Assembly: GCA_963969395.1 (NCBI GenBank)
Contig: OZ017795.1
Coordinates: 12,710,001-12,774,000, forward strand
Source: Pseudoscleropodium purum
Lineage: Eukaryota; Streptophyta; Bryopsida; Hypnales; Brachytheciaceae
Reading direction: 5' to 3'
DNA: 64,000 nt
In this document: positions 13,201 to 25,599 of the stretch, one piece after another
Numbering within the stretch: position 1 is the first letter of the stretch
How the letters are laid out: every line of letters begins with the position of its first letter
Position numbers and translations under genes: made by a program
The notes under the pieces: model-generated
The model's input: only the letters and a program-made list of their open reading frames with translations
Databases searched by the model: none
Told to the model about the DNA's origin: nothing

Positions 13201-13845
13201 CTCACTCCAGAGTCCGGATGGTTTTTGAGCCACAAGCAAATTTTATGTCAGATTTTCTTTTGGGGTGTGCACCAGTGATTATTTTCTGGAACAGGACCTG
13301 CCACAAGCCTGGCACAACACTGGCACAATTCTGGAGAGACAGAGTCTGATGGGCTCAAACCTGTCGGAGAGTGCAAAATTTTGCTCCACAAAAAAATGCT
13401 GGGGTGGACTTGAGTGGTTGACAACTGAAGAGCTTCAGTTGGTTGTGAACATTACTTCACAATATGAGAGCTTTTGCAATTATAGGCAAGTGAGTGACAT
13501 GGTATATCAAGAAGAGTGCCTTGGTTGTACTTTTAGTGACTTCTTCTTGGCATATAGTGATAGAAACTGCTGTTTCTGTGAATACCAGAGATGAACACTT
13601 GAGGGGAATACACGTGTCATTATGAGAATATGACATGTGTGCTTCCTGAATTCCCACACCATACCACACATTTTGTGTTTTCTGAAATCTGTTTGGCATG
13701 CAAATGGTATGGGATATCCACTGCCATATGATCTATGTATAATATGTATCCATTTTTTGTGTGGATATGTATATAACCCATCTATATTTCATATATATTC
13801 TATGTGTATTCTACATATTGTATTTTAAATTACTTTAATAATAGG
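10237..13845. other. Gene-poor stretch with higher GC than its surroundings
   Basis: The first few hundred bases are probably the 3' UTR of the BAP31-like gene. The rest keeps a GC level closer to the genes than to the repeats, up to about 13600, yet ORFs are short and scattered in both strands with no splice-consistent chain and no recognisable domain. It could hold a non-coding transcript or a decayed gene. I cannot support either. Confidence 0.45.
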
Positions 13846-13852
13846 AACTATA

Positions 13853-14160
13853 TTAACCTCAAAAGGTCCTAGGATTTTTTTCATCAAAAAATCACTCAAA
13901 ACTACCATTTCTATTGCAATGTGCAGAGGGTTTTTTTCATATCTAACTATAGGATTTTGCATTAGATAAGTATAAGAGTAAGTGGAAGAAATTTCTAAAA
14001 CTTTGACCTTGAGATATTTGTATTTAAAGCAAAGAGAATTAAGTATTATAGTACCTTGCTAGAATAGATTATAAGAGTTTAAATCTTCTTAACTTAAAAC
14101 TTCTACACTACTCATTTTGATTATAAAAAATTGAAGTTGAAAAATTGAATTGAGATAATC
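13853..14160 (+). repeat. Partial copy of the repeat found in the PLATZ duplication
   Basis: From 'ttaacctcaaaaggtc' the sequence runs parallel to 33195-33500, 39740-40000 and 49889-50190. Shared blocks include 'ccatttctattgca', 'tatctaactataggat' and 'tcttaa' after 'ttgaacc'-like sequence. It starts with the same terminal motif as the ~930-bp TIR repeats. No protein is encoded. Confidence 0.5.
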
Positions 14161-15487
14161 ATCCTTTGACTTCATTCCTAAACCATTTCTAATTGCAGCC
14201 AAAATTCCTATGATTTCCCAAGGCAAACCGCTCTTAACACAACAACATATATGGGTGTACACTATAAATATTAAATTTATATGGATACAACCTACGAATA
14301 CAAAATTAAAATATAGATACAAATATGATATTTGTTATATATCCCATATCAAATGCCACACAAAATGCAACACCAAAATTACAAATAGGATTGGTATGGA
14401 GGGGTAATGAAATCAATTCAATTCAATTCAAATTATTTTTTTTGAGGGTGGCGAGAGGAAGTAAATAGAATTTTTTTCAAATTGAACACATAAGTGGTAG
14501 AATGGGAATCTATTTTTTTTTAACTCTCATTCCATCTTTTATCAATGGACTTCACTAGACCTAGACTCCAAATGAAAGTTGAATAATAAGAGTGGAAGAC
14601 TAAGCAAACTCTTCTTGCACAAAACTTTCCTAGGGTACCATGAATGCGACCGAATGACACAATCCAACCGAATGACTCACAATCCAGGAGATTTCACCGT
14701 AACAAAACAAAAAACAATAACAATAACCAAATAATACAAAACAACCTCTTTAAGGTATACATTTCATTTTTTTGAAACATGAAACGGGATTCAATTGCAA
14801 AAGGGCTTAAGGTATAGATTGGATGCATCAACTAATTCATATTATGCAGAGATGCTACACTCTTTTAACCTCTTTTTTGAGAATAATTAAGTCGAAGTTT
14901 TGAGAATCCTCAAGTCCAACAACAAAGAGAACGATGTGGGATTCTATTTTAACGTCTGAGTGCAGCTTATTACCTACTGCTGCTGGCCAACAACTCCTCA
15001 TTCCCACTCACGCATTAGTTGTGTTGGTTGATGTAAGCTTAAGCTGAGTACATACAAGCCTTTTATGTTAACTTGTGCAAACATGTAGTCTTATTTGCTT
15101 GATTGTGTGTGCTCTGGAAATGAAATGCAGTAGCTAGCTAACGTACGTAGCAGGTTTGGCAAACCACACACTCTTTAATGCTTGAGATTAGCATCTGGGC
15201 AATTATTATGTTAGACTGAAGTGTTTTTTTAGAAAATATTACTTATCTATTGGATTGAGATATTTGAGAACAATAGCAATAAAAGTCCTACTTTGGATTA
15301 TACTGTACATTGTAACCATACTGTGCCGACCACGTCCTTCTAACTTTGGAAATGCATAGCTCTTTCAAGACCTGTCAGTAGGGGCAAGACTATGACTCTA
15401 AAACCACCCTTGTCGGTATTATGCTATGTAACAAGTGAAAATGAAAGCGAAGGAACATGAAGGTTGGAACTTAGGATCCTTGCTAAC
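14161..15487. other. Intergenic, no gene seen
   Basis: This is AT-rich DNA without supported genes. A short stretch at 14763-14803 ('gaaacatgaaacgggattca') resembles the retroposed fragment at 16514-16590 and may be another retroposon tail. Confidence 0.4.
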
Positions 15488-15490
15488 TTA

Positions 15491-15741
15491 GAGCATCCTC
15501 AATGTTGTGCCGGTAAATAGGCACTACAATGCTACATGCCTTGTGTTCACGTCCATTTTTTTTTTGTTGTGTCTCTTCTAGGCGCGGGCACCCCAAACCC
15601 AATGATGGTACTTGGAACCCTAAATGACGCAAGAAATGCAGAGGGTGCTGGTAGCATTGGGGTAGGGTTTTTTGTTTTTTTTATAATCCACGCAAAACTT
15701 ACGGTTGCAATGCTTTCATAGAGGGCGAATTGAGGACGCTC
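15491..15741. mobile_element. Tourist-like (PIF/Harbinger) MITE, 251 bp
   Basis: The element begins GAGCATCCTCAAT and ends in the inverted form ATTGAGGACGCTC, a 13-bp terminal inverted repeat with one mismatch. It is flanked on both sides by TTA (15488-15490 and 15742-15744), the target duplication typical of PIF/Harbinger elements. GAGCATC-type termini are common in plant Tourist-like MITEs. The interior holds no transposase; the 61-codon ORF at 15536-15721 is not convincing. Confidence 0.75.
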
Positions 15742-15823
15742 TTACACAAGGAAGGGGAAGTTTAAACTTAATTGTGCATTGCACATTTCAATAATCAACC
15801 CATGAGTGTGTTTCATAAGGCAC

Positions 15824-16169
15824 CATGACAATACTAAGACATTAGATTCTAAAAGCGCACAAGCTCTAAAAGCACCCACCTCCTTAAATGTACACTATAA
15901 CTACATGTTGCTTTCTTTTAGCCTTCAGCAATGTATAGAAACTATAAATTTTAGGAGGTGGACACTTAATTATAGAGCACTATGCCATTTCAACTTCAAA
16001 ATTTCATAACTAATTTCCTGTAGCTCCAAAAAATATGAAATGACTTGGGTTAGATGCCAATTCCACTTATCTTTCAAGGAAAATATACTGAGAAATATTT
16101 CAAGAAGTTTCACCTCTCCAAAAATCAATTCCAGCTCTTAAATGATCCATTGATAGACCTCCTACCTTA
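15824..16169 (+). repeat. Dispersed repeat ending in CTACCTTA, copy 1
   Basis: This is about 345 bp from 'aaggcacc' to 'cctcctacctta'. It contains an internal inverted pair ('cacccacctcctta' and 'taggaggtgg'). Clear relatives are 24430-24735 (same orientation), 25223-25547 and 32015-32296 (both inverted). Shared blocks are 'atttcataactaatt', 'ccaaaaaatatgaaa' and 'atttcaagaagtttcacct'. TA at both outer edges suggests a TA target site. It is non-coding. Confidence 0.65.
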
Positions 16170-16497
16170 AGGGTAACTCACAGCGCCGGTAGCCAGCTAG
16201 GCACGCTAACATAACTTAATCTAAACTGAATGATGTTAAGTTAGTAGTGGGCATCAACTTAGGTGAAGCACAATGCAAAAATAATATGCATTTTCAAATT
16301 CTTTGTGTGTGTAAGTACCATGTACGTCAAGGTGAATTTAAGTTATAGCTTCCACACCAAATGAATGTGGCGGGCATCATGAAGGTGCTCCGTATTTCGG
16401 AGACAAGGAGCACATGTCTGTGAGGATGAGACCAAAAGCATGAATTGGGAGTCTTGATGCACTGCCAGACATCCTGGCCCAGTGGGATGCACAATAG
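16170..16497. other. Intergenic, no gene seen
   Basis: I see no supported ORF or repeat in this short stretch. Confidence 0.4.
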
Positions 16498-16606
16498 CAC
16501 AGTGTCTGATTTTTTTTTTAATTTTAAAAAAAAAGTTAACAAATGAAACAGGATTTCATCGAAGAAAGAAACAATACAACTCGCCAGCCTCACAGTGTCT
16601 GATTTT
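16498..16606 (-). mobile_element. Retroposed fragment flanked by 16-bp target duplications
   Basis: The 16-mer 'cacagtgtctgatttt' occurs at 16498-16513 and again exactly at 16591-16606. Between them lie 77 bp that, read on the minus strand, end in a tract of T and A bases after 'gaaatcctgtttca'. A perfect target duplication of this length with an A-rich end fits a 5'-truncated LINE-type insertion. The 'gaaatcc-gtttca' block resembles 3' ends of plant LINEs as I remember them. Confidence 0.55.
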
Positions 16607-16831
16607 CTGTTATTGTACAATACTGTAGTGAACAGCACCACAACGGCACAGCCTCATATTCTGTCCGCACAGGCCCCAGAAAAACAGTGGATGGGGTTTG
16701 GATAGGTTGCCTGTGCTAAATGCCAACTGAAAAGACTGAAATGAGAAACACATGAACAACTGAAAGCCACATCACCTGGAAGGTAGGTACTCCCCAAACC
16801 ACCACTTTTTGCTTCTGAGTCTATTTTCTAT

Positions 16832-17190
16832 TATTATTAGACTGGTCAAATTTTCATATGTTCCTGTTGGCAAGTGAAAGGAGGTTCCAATACACCAAAA
16901 AAAATGACATTTGGATATTGTATGCAAAAGTTATTTAGGAACAAAGATTGGTTCTGAAAGTGTTTCTTCCACATAGGTACACATAGTATAGATTGCGGTT
17001 TAAGGTCAATGGCATGTTTGGTGTTCCTACCTTAGTTACTATTATGCCTATGTACTACTATTAGACTTGTCAAATTTTCATTGATTTTATTGTTGGCAAG
17101 GGAAAGGATGTTCCAACTCGCCAAAGAGTGTGACATTTGGGTATTGTATGCAAAAGTTACTAAGGGTCAAAGTTTTTTCTTGGTAGGGTA
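16832..17190 (+). repeat. Direct repeat of ~120 bp
   Basis: Two similar blocks, 16832-16950 and 17058-17190, share 'gtcaaattttcat', 'gttggcaag', 'gttccaa', 'tgacatttgg' and 'tattgtatgcaaaagtta'. They are offset by about 226 bp. A CTACCTTA end motif lies between them at 17027-17034. No coding capacity is visible. Confidence 0.6.
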
Positions 17191-20100
17191 AACCTCCCGT
17201 TTACTTACTACACACGTCCAAAAATTAGACATTACTAGTTGCCATTTACCATATGGTAACTATACAATTCAACTACCAATTCTATTGGGATGGGAACAAA
17301 ATTTTGTATCACTCCCCAATGACTATAAACATTGTTGTAATAAAGAGTTGCAAGGAATTTTTAACTAGATTTCAACTTCATTACCTTTAAATTGCAAGTC
17401 TCTATATTCATGTGGAGAAGGATTTGAATTTTGTCTATGGAATGATTGGCAAGTTTACTATAGAGTTATATAGAGTAAGTTCAAAAATCAATACTTTAAT
17501 ATACATTCATATTGATTTTGGAGATGTACACAAAGTAATGATGGTGGTTTTGAGTAGAGACAATGTGATTTGGAGTATAACTACCTTTAATTGCTCATTT
17601 TCTTTTCCCTCTTTCCATCCTAAAGATGTGTACTATTAGACAAAAGACCATCATGAAGGAAAAAAAAACTTTGGAGTGGTGGATCTTCTACTAAATAAGG
17701 TAACAAGTCCTTGAAGGGTCTAGTGTAGTTAATGCAAAAGCAAAGAATAGATTTGTAGAAGTTCAATACTTATCTCTACACAATGTCCAATTTGAATTTA
17801 TTTTGTATTGAATAAATTCAATCAACAACAAAGGAATTTAACATATACCAAGCTTTAGCTCCAATTTACATCATGACATTTTGCATCTTGTGTCTCAAAT
17901 CAATTTTGACCAAAATGAACTCCTTATAGAAAATTATAATGCTTCAAAGAAAATTTGTATAAAAATAATGCAATCTTATTGATAAGATAATTACAATGAA
18001 GACTTTGCACTAGAATGTTACTTTAATAAATGTAGTGAAGGAGCTTACACTTGACTTTTTATATCTCTCTTGTTCAATAAACACATTATTAAAATTCTTA
18101 ATTCTAAGTCTAATTGACCTTTTCTATCTTATTTTTGTCCCTTTTCTACTTGGTCCATTAGACTATGTGTTCAAAAGACAAGTCCAATAACTATCATCGA
18201 CTTAGTTCATTCTCATTGTATGTCCATTATAGGTTAATAAAAACTAGTTTTACATTGTATAGACTAATTGCAAGATCATAATGCCTAAACTTCAAGCTTT
18301 TTTCCAAAATCTCTTAAAGAAGTCTTTAGTAAAAAAATAGTGTCTAAAAATACTTTCACATTTTGACTAAGGTAGACTTGCCAATAACCACACAGGCTAA
18401 CTTTCAAGTCTTCTTTCAAACAAGTTTCAATTTATATTCTCTTGAAATTTTGTTCAATGAATCTTTATAAGGTGTACACTCTATGCAACCTGAATTAAAC
18501 TTTAAAATCATAAAAATCAAACAAAACTAGAAACATTGGAAACAAGGTTTGATTTTTTATCAAATTATAATTCATAGCGCTTAACCGCACAACATATAGT
18601 AGTTGTGCAATCATGAGAACAGATTGGCACATTCACATTATTTTGGTTGATGAACTGTGCGGTTGTGTGTGTGGTGGGTGTCCGGTTCTACACAATGTGT
18701 GGTAAATGGTACGCCTACCTTATATGTTTGAAAATGAATTGGAAATACATGAAAAAATATTTAAGAACAAAGTCATTATGTGGTTAGTTTTTATAAATTG
18801 ATAGGTATAAGAAGTTGTAGGATGAAAGAAAAATCTAGATTGCTAACAACTTTGATCTGAAAATTTGAAATGTCCATCTTAGTAGTGATAATATTATAGT
18901 TAGTAAGGCAAATACACTTTTTTGTTGCCATTTCAAAAAAAATTAAATCAAGTTCAAAAATTAATTTTCTAACTTTTTGTCAAGGGCTTCACTTTGGACT
19001 AAAATTTAGTTTCATCTTTTAATATAAGGTAACTATGACTAATTGGAATCCCTTTCAAAAACCAATATTGTTTGAATTTTTGCTTTAAATGTATTGCCTC
19101 TATTCACAACAACCTAAAATTGTTTTTAGGTGTACCTATTTTTTACAATTTGAAAATTCAAATTTAATTCATATGGGTCAAAAATGCATAAGAAGAGAAT
19201 CTATAATATTCTTTGACTTCTAATAAGATCCAATTAGGTATAATTACTTTAATCTTTAAAGGTTTGATTGAGACCTTATATATGATCATGTATTTTTACT
19301 CTTAGAATATGAAGTGTGTACTTTGTAAGGAATATGGCAAGGAATACACTACACCTTTAGATTGAAAATTCTTCAACTAGTTTCTTTCAACTGGAGGTCA
19401 TTTTAATATTCAAACCTTGTCATGTTTAAACTTGATACAATACATGCAGAATACATAACCATTTTATGACTTCTCAAATAAGCACTGCAATAATTATCTA
19501 AATTGGAAGTACTATTTGTCATTGAATCCGGCTCAATATGAATTCAAACCTTTGTAACAACCATATATATGTCAATTTATATACCTTGTATGTCCACTTA
19601 ATACATAAAAAATATCATACTATAACCCAAATTGGGCCCTTTCAAACCTTTAAACATGTAACTAAGTGAACATAAAAGTGTCCAATGGATGATAGAAAAT
19701 CCTTTTATTTAAGACATAAGTGTGGATGTTCATTCTTGGAATTTTGTGTCAAAAGAAGAGGTCTTGTGTAATAGTTTGACCTCTAATGACTTTTCTAAGT
19801 GTTTTTTTAAGAAATGATTTATATGGTATGAAAAAAGATGATTTCCATGGTAACTAGCCCAATGTTCTAGTGTAAAGGATTAACCTTGGAAAGATGGACC
19901 CATGACCACTAATTTCAAGATTCATTGTCTATGACTTTGTTTTGTTGCCATTTTTCAATTAGATAAGATCAAAAAAATTTATATTTATTTTTTAGAGATG
20001 AAATCATATGTCTATAGATTTTTCTTCAAAATTTTGAAATTATTGTGAATTTCTTAAGAAAAAAATAAAGAAAATTGATATTAAATATCAAATATACTCA

Positions 20101-21080
20101 AAAATTTGAAATTTTCACCATAAATGTATATTATAGTTTACAACATCATGATATAAACCTAACTTACCATATCGCTCTAAAATTTAAAAAATCAACAAAC
20201 CATGGTTGTAGGTCCAAAGTTCATATTGCTATAAATTATTGAAATTTATGAGTTTTTCAAAAATTCTAATGGAGTAGAAAGTCAAAAGAAATTAATAAGC
20301 TTCATTTCAATAGTTGGATTCAATTTCAAAAAAATATCATTTTATGGCTAAAATTCACATCAAGAGTAAATAGCAAGAAATGACCAAAGCACATTACAAG
20401 GATCATGGACTAAGCATCTTCTTCTTTAGAAAAGACATTAATACCATAATAAAGGAATTTTGCAACACTATTCACTAAAAATGTATTAAAAAAAACTTCC
20501 AAAAAAACATTAAATGAAAAAATGTTTTTTCTCTATCTTACAATCTAAAGGATAGAGACTAACTTATAGCATCAACTATGATTTTAGAATTCGAGTTTCC
20601 AAATCCTATCTACAACCACATTTATTTTACACAATGTGGTTAGGATTTGGTTGGATTGTGGATGTAGGGTCTAAATGGTCAATAAATTAAGTAAATCTAC
20701 AACAAAGCCTAGTGGTTACACCATTTTTGTTCATTTTCCAACAGAAATGCAAGATGCTAAGCCCACCCTACAAAGTGAACCTTACAAGGTGAATTTATCC
20801 TTGGAAAAATACATAAATTTTTTAATTTTCCATATATGACAAAATTTGCAAATTTGCAAATTTTGAATTCATATTTGAAATCAAAGGCTCCAAGTTAGCT
20901 AGGTGAGGTAAAGATCATGGATTTAACCTTGTAAAGTCATTGCAAACCAAAATGGTCCAATGGATGACTTCATTATTGATTGTAGAAAAAGCGAATGCAC
21001 CTATTGGTCCAACAAATGGAGAATTTTAGTGACTACCTTAGTCAAGGGAGGCGACATCCTTACAAGATTATCATAGCTCA
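17191..21080. other. Long AT-rich intergenic stretch
   Basis: I find no gene, tRNA-like sequence or structured repeat that I can support here. A CTACCTTA motif at 18715-18722 may mark the end of another degraded repeat. Confidence 0.4.
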
Positions 21081-21087
21081 AATAATA

Positions 21088-21114
21088 TTATTTATTTATT
21101 TATTTATTTATTTT
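21088..21114. repeat. (TTTA)n microsatellite
   Basis: About six uninterrupted TTTA units are visible. Confidence 0.85.
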
Positions 21115-21314
21115 TAACAACAATTATCTTGTAGAACAAAAAATTCACCATGCAAGGCCTACTTTGTAGAATGGGTTTAGTGTCCTACAATAGAATCTTT
21201 GTTTTTTTCACACATAGACAAAGTTTGACTCCGTCATCCAAAGTTTTGATGGCATTAGAACTCAGTTGGGGTCCCTTTCTCGTCCCCCGAAGTCATTCCA
21301 AGGGTGCATGTAAA

Positions 21315-21470
21315 AAAAAAGACCCCTATTTTGTGCCTAAATTTTTTATCCTCTACACCAACTGCAGCTACCTGAATTTGGAACCTCTGATTGCAAATAT
21401 GAATTCAGAAATTGGAAATTTTATCATGCGTAGCAAATAAAAAAATTTCAGTGTTTTCCCTCAAGGACAA
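21315..21470 (+). repeat. ~155-bp repeat, copy 1
   Basis: This matches 22520-22680 in the same orientation. Both share 'ctattttgtgcc', 'attgcaaatatgaatt' or close variants, 'aaattttatcat', 'gcaaataaaaa', 'atttcag' and 'caagga'. The second copy is embedded in AT-rich DNA. No protein is encoded. Confidence 0.55.
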
Positions 21471-21931
21471 GCAAGGGGGCAGTCAGTTCACCCCTGCCAA
21501 TTGCTCTGGGTTGTTCAAATAAAGTACTGTACAAGCCAGAATGCCACGTGTCATGCCACGTATCATCCCACCCACCCACCCACGAGTAGAATTGCCTCCT
21601 GAATTTGACAAAATTATCTGTATGATATAGTAAGTTAACTCAAGCTGGCGACTTTTACTAGTAAGTTAAACCAAGGGGTCAAACTTCAGCTGTAGTCTTG
21701 ACATTTGTCGTCCTGTCATGGCTCCAGATTTACTTGTACAGCTGGGATTGGAAGAGGACCTGGACCTCTTTCCGTGATCTGTCGTCATCTGGTCAAAAAG
21801 AGTGAACTTAGACTCACTGAAATCATGGGCCTCATTAAGCATCATTGGACCTCATTGTCATTGTAAGATTGGTGCATACCAAAATATCATTTCAATTGTC
21901 CATGTGAGTGTTTCAAGAGAAAAAAACACAT

Positions 21932-22315
21932 GAGGTAGAAGTACCTATTTTGGATGACTTAAGGATTTCAGACTGGATGATGTGGGGAAGTCATGCCGAA
22001 CTGAGTTCAGTGTGGGCAAAAATAAGGTTGTGGATGGATGCCAAATAAAACGAAATTTTTTTCTCCCAAAATGAATATTTTATTGAATATAAATGTGGAT
22101 TTTGCACCTAGACCCATCCCTGTCACAAAGATTCACCTATTTCGGTTAGCTTTGGCATTTCTTTCAAAGCCAAGAGGAATGAGAGACGAGTGGACAAGAA
22201 GGAATAAACAAAGAACCTTTCTAAATGACTAGTGCATCTAATTGTTGTTTAGAATAGGTCAGCCTATGAAGTCATTATTGGGGGGGGCCTATCTGAAATA
22301 GGTACTTCTACCTTA
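21932..22315. mobile_element. Non-coding TIR element, ~383 bp
   Basis: The left end 'gaggtagaagtacctatttt' is the inverse of the right end 'aaataggtacttctacctta', giving terminal inverted repeats of about 18 bp with few mismatches. The right end carries the CTACCTTA motif seen at the ends of other repeats here. Flanks are TG and TA, so a TA target duplication is possible but imperfect. The interior has only a 64-codon ORF with no recognised domain, so the element is non-autonomous. Confidence 0.55.
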
Positions 22316-22519
22316 TATCATTTCAATTTTCAAGTGCACTATTGCTCAATTCATGGATTGCCATGTTTAGAAATGGTCACTATTTTTTTATTTAACCCTT
22401 AATATTTTATAGTTTCTTTGCTTTGGAGCCCAAGAAATACCAAAAAAAACCCAACCTAATTGGGGATCAAAAGATTGTATTTACTCTGGAAGATTGTCCC
22501 ATTGGAGGGTAAATGGCAA

Positions 22520-22685
22520 AATTGCCCTCTATTTTGTGCCGCTTAAATTTTGAATTTCATCATGTTTTCTAACAAACTTGGAGGATCTAATTGCAAAATA
22601 TGAATTTAGAATTTGCAAATTTTATTATATGTGGCAAATAAAAAATTTCAGGATTTTCTACAAGGATAAAATACAGGGTAATAGA
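22520..22685 (+). repeat. ~155-bp repeat, copy 2
   Basis: This is the partner of 21315-21470, in direct orientation about 1.2 kb away. Confidence 0.55.
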
Positions 22686-24300
22686 GGGCTCAATCCTCCC
22701 TAGCCCCAAGCCCTACGCCATTGCTACAATATAATAAAATAAAAATAAAATTAATTTTCTAATTTTTAAGTCACAAAAATTCAATATCTTTTTTACTATG
22801 AATTGGAACACTGGACATGAAATATAGTCGGTGCACTTCTCCTTATAGAGAGCTTTCTAACGATACTAAGAACACAAATAGGGGGGATATGATTTGAGAG
22901 ATTTCATGATAACAAAAAAACAAAATGAAACAAACAACCTAATTTAAATGTTTAATGTATAGAAGTATTGTTGGTTGTAGTGGGAATAGTTAATTCTAGT
23001 AACAATCATATAGATACTTATTTTACAAAACTTGAGCATGCATCTAGTAACATTGAACTCTCAATAGTCTTAACTCCTAAAAGACTAAAGAGCTAACTTT
23101 GGATTTTTGGAAAACTCAATTGTAGGTTGAGATTTTTAGGATGGATGCTAATAATCTTCATATGCATGTGAAGCTTTGTTTAAGGTCATTCTAAAAAGTA
23201 TTGCAAAAGTTAGAAGTTCTTCTATGTTTTAATGTCAAAGTGGGCAAATCAAAATTTGTTTGAAAAAAAACTAATTCATATTGAATATTTGATTGTTTAG
23301 ATTGATACCTACTCAAGAACATTTTGGTGTGTATTAGGAAAATATCTAAGTTTCACATTTTGTTTTAGATGATTGGCATTCATCCTAAAAATGTCCTAAA
23401 AATGTCATTCCTAAAATGATAAAAAAAGTTGAATTTTTTTTTGAAAAAACATATTTTAAAAATGACGTGACAATCGCTGTGCCACATTAAACAACAGATT
23501 CCGTGAATTCCGTTGGGCTGAGATCCTTAGGGAACTCATAACCTTCTAGGTAAATCACCTCTAATGGTTCATTATACTCTATTGTTCACTTTCTACCAAA
23601 CTTTGTTTAAAAAAGCTACACTCACGAACTACGATTGATGGACCAAGGTCACTAACCGACCTAATCAACTAACCTTAAGGGCGGATTTCCATGTACAATA
23701 GTCAACCAATGCAAACTTTGAAGAAAAGGCAAAAGATTTTTCAAGATTCTTCATGGAAGTGTGTCATATTCACAAGAATCAAATCAAAATTGTCGGCCTT
23801 CAAAATTTTAGGGAGAGGCCTATGAAAAGTAGGGAATGCAACTTTCTAACTTCTAGAAAAGTAATTTTAACATTGGACTTGAACTTTTGGGTTGCTTTGA
23901 GTGTGACATCAAAGACAAAACTACTCTTTAAATATAGTTTTTTCCTACTCGTATAGAAGTGTGAACATCATGGAAGTTGGCATAAACAATTTTTTCTCTA
24001 GAAAACTTTAAAGTCATTTTCCAATTCCAACTTTGCATGGAAGCCCACCCCTAATGTTTGTTGTTGGCGTATTATAGTAGCTTGCTCTAATACATGGTCA
24101 CATATTCTCCTAATACCCTACCAAAATATCCACCTTTCATTTGTAAGTTTTCATTTTTTTCTAGCCCTTCTTGATGAAAGGTTAAAGTTTTTTTTGCCTT
24201 TCTTTTGAAAGGCTCCAATTTTTTTTTTCTCCCTTCATATATGGGATGCAACCTATTCCTAACCAACAACCCTATTCTAACAATGTAGGCTATTCTTTTT
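22686..24300. other. Intergenic, no gene seen
   Basis: AT-rich. The block 23430-23575 (with 'gggaactcataacc' and 'cctctaatgg') loosely matches 3240-3370, so it may be one more old repeat family. No coding region is supported. Confidence 0.4.
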
Positions 24301-24309
24301 CTATACAAA

Positions 24310-24845
24310 AGAATGAGCAACAATTAATCATAACATAGTTCCTGATGCAACTATGGCACATAATAATTGACTAACAAGACTCTCAATATTGCAACCAACC
24401 TTAAATTGGAAAGAAAAAGGTCTAAGGTAATAAGCTTTGAAATTACACAGGCTCTAAAATTGCCCACCCTATTCAAATGTACATTGCTTGTACATGTAAC
24501 TATTTCATAGCCTTTAGCAATGTACAAACAATGTACATTTTAGGGGTTGCGCGATTTTAGAGCCCTATGCCACTTCAACTTCAAAATTTCATAACTAATT
24601 CCAGAATGCTCCAAAAAATATGAAACGACTTGGATTAGATGCCAATTCCTCTTGTCTTTCAAGGAAAATTCACTGAAAAATATTTTGAGTTGTTTCACCT
24701 CCCCAAAATTCAATTTCAGCTCTTAGGTGATTTCTGAACTTGTTATCTTACATCACCATTATGGGAGAAAGTCCATCTCTGGCTAAAAAATTCACAGTAA
24801 TTCTATATGGTGAAAAAAAATCTGGAAAATTATGCAAACCTTCTA
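24310..24845 (-). repeat. Inverted copy of the 3384-3720 repeat, split by an insertion
   Basis: 24310-24425 is the reverse complement of sequence like 3590-3720 ('gttgcaatattgagagtctt' block). 24740-24845 is the reverse complement of sequence like 3384-3460. Between them lies a copy of the CTACCTTA repeat family (24430-24735). This order shows that the latter was inserted into an older repeat. Confidence 0.55.
24430..24735 (+). repeat. CTACCTTA repeat family, copy 2
   Basis: Similar to 15824-16169 over most of its length, including 'atttcataactaatt', 'ccaaaaaatatgaaa' and 'gtttcacctcccc'. The right terminus is eroded. It forms an inverted pair with 25223-25547, with a spacer of about 490 bp. 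Confidence 0.6.
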
Positions 24846-25222
24846 TTGCCCATTTCTACAGTTGAGAAAATTTACCCTCTGAAGAAACCCACCTTCTAGA
24901 TACCAGAAACTGCTTAAGTGGTCAGGAATGGGTTGCCTCCAGTTAAATGAGACCCATTTTGCAAGGCGAAGGGGCACTGCAACTTTCAAAACCTGGCACT
25001 GCTTTGCACCAGAGTATGTTTTAATTATGTCGACCGAGATTTTTTGGTACCCCACTGAACTGTCCGTGAGAGTTCCCAACTGATCATGTCAGAATGGAAG
25101 ATTAATGTTTCTGAAACCAGTACCTTAGATGCAACCGAATTACGTTACTAGTAAGAGTTGACAAACAGCGCCATTCTCGAAACAAAAAAGTCAACATTTA
25201 AAAAAACATCAAGTTACTGAAG

Positions 25223-25547
25223 TAAGGTAGGAGGTTCATAAATGGGTCATTTAAGAGCTGGAATTGATTTTGGGGGAGGTGAAACTTCTTGAAATATTTT
25301 TCAGTAGATTTTTCTTGAAAGACATGAGGAATTGACATTTAACTTAATCTAAGTTGTTTCATATTTTTTGGAACTTTGTAGAATTAGTTATGAAATTTTT
25401 AAGTTAAAATGGCATGGGGCTCTTTAATAGTGTCCACCTCCTAAAATGTACATTGTCTTGTCATTGTTGAAGCCTGCAAAAAAGAAACATATACATACAA
25501 TGTACACTTGAGGAGGTGGGTGTTTTTAGAGTCTCTTGCCTTATAGC
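25223..25547 (-). repeat. CTACCTTA repeat family, copy 3 (inverted)
   Basis: Starts 'taaggtaggagg' and ends 'ctcttgcctta', weak terminal inverted repeats flanked by TA. The body is the reverse complement of copies at 15824 and 24430. With the latter it could fold as a hairpin with arms of about 300 bp. Confidence 0.65.
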
Positions 25548-25599
25548 AAAATTCAAACCTTATAACACAAGTGAAGTGAAGTTAGTGGTAGTTATAGGA

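Noticed and set aside
21150..21440. 96-codon ORF as a possible small gene
   Set aside because: Part of it overlaps a dispersed repeat (21315-21470), and the other copy at 22520 does not keep the frame.
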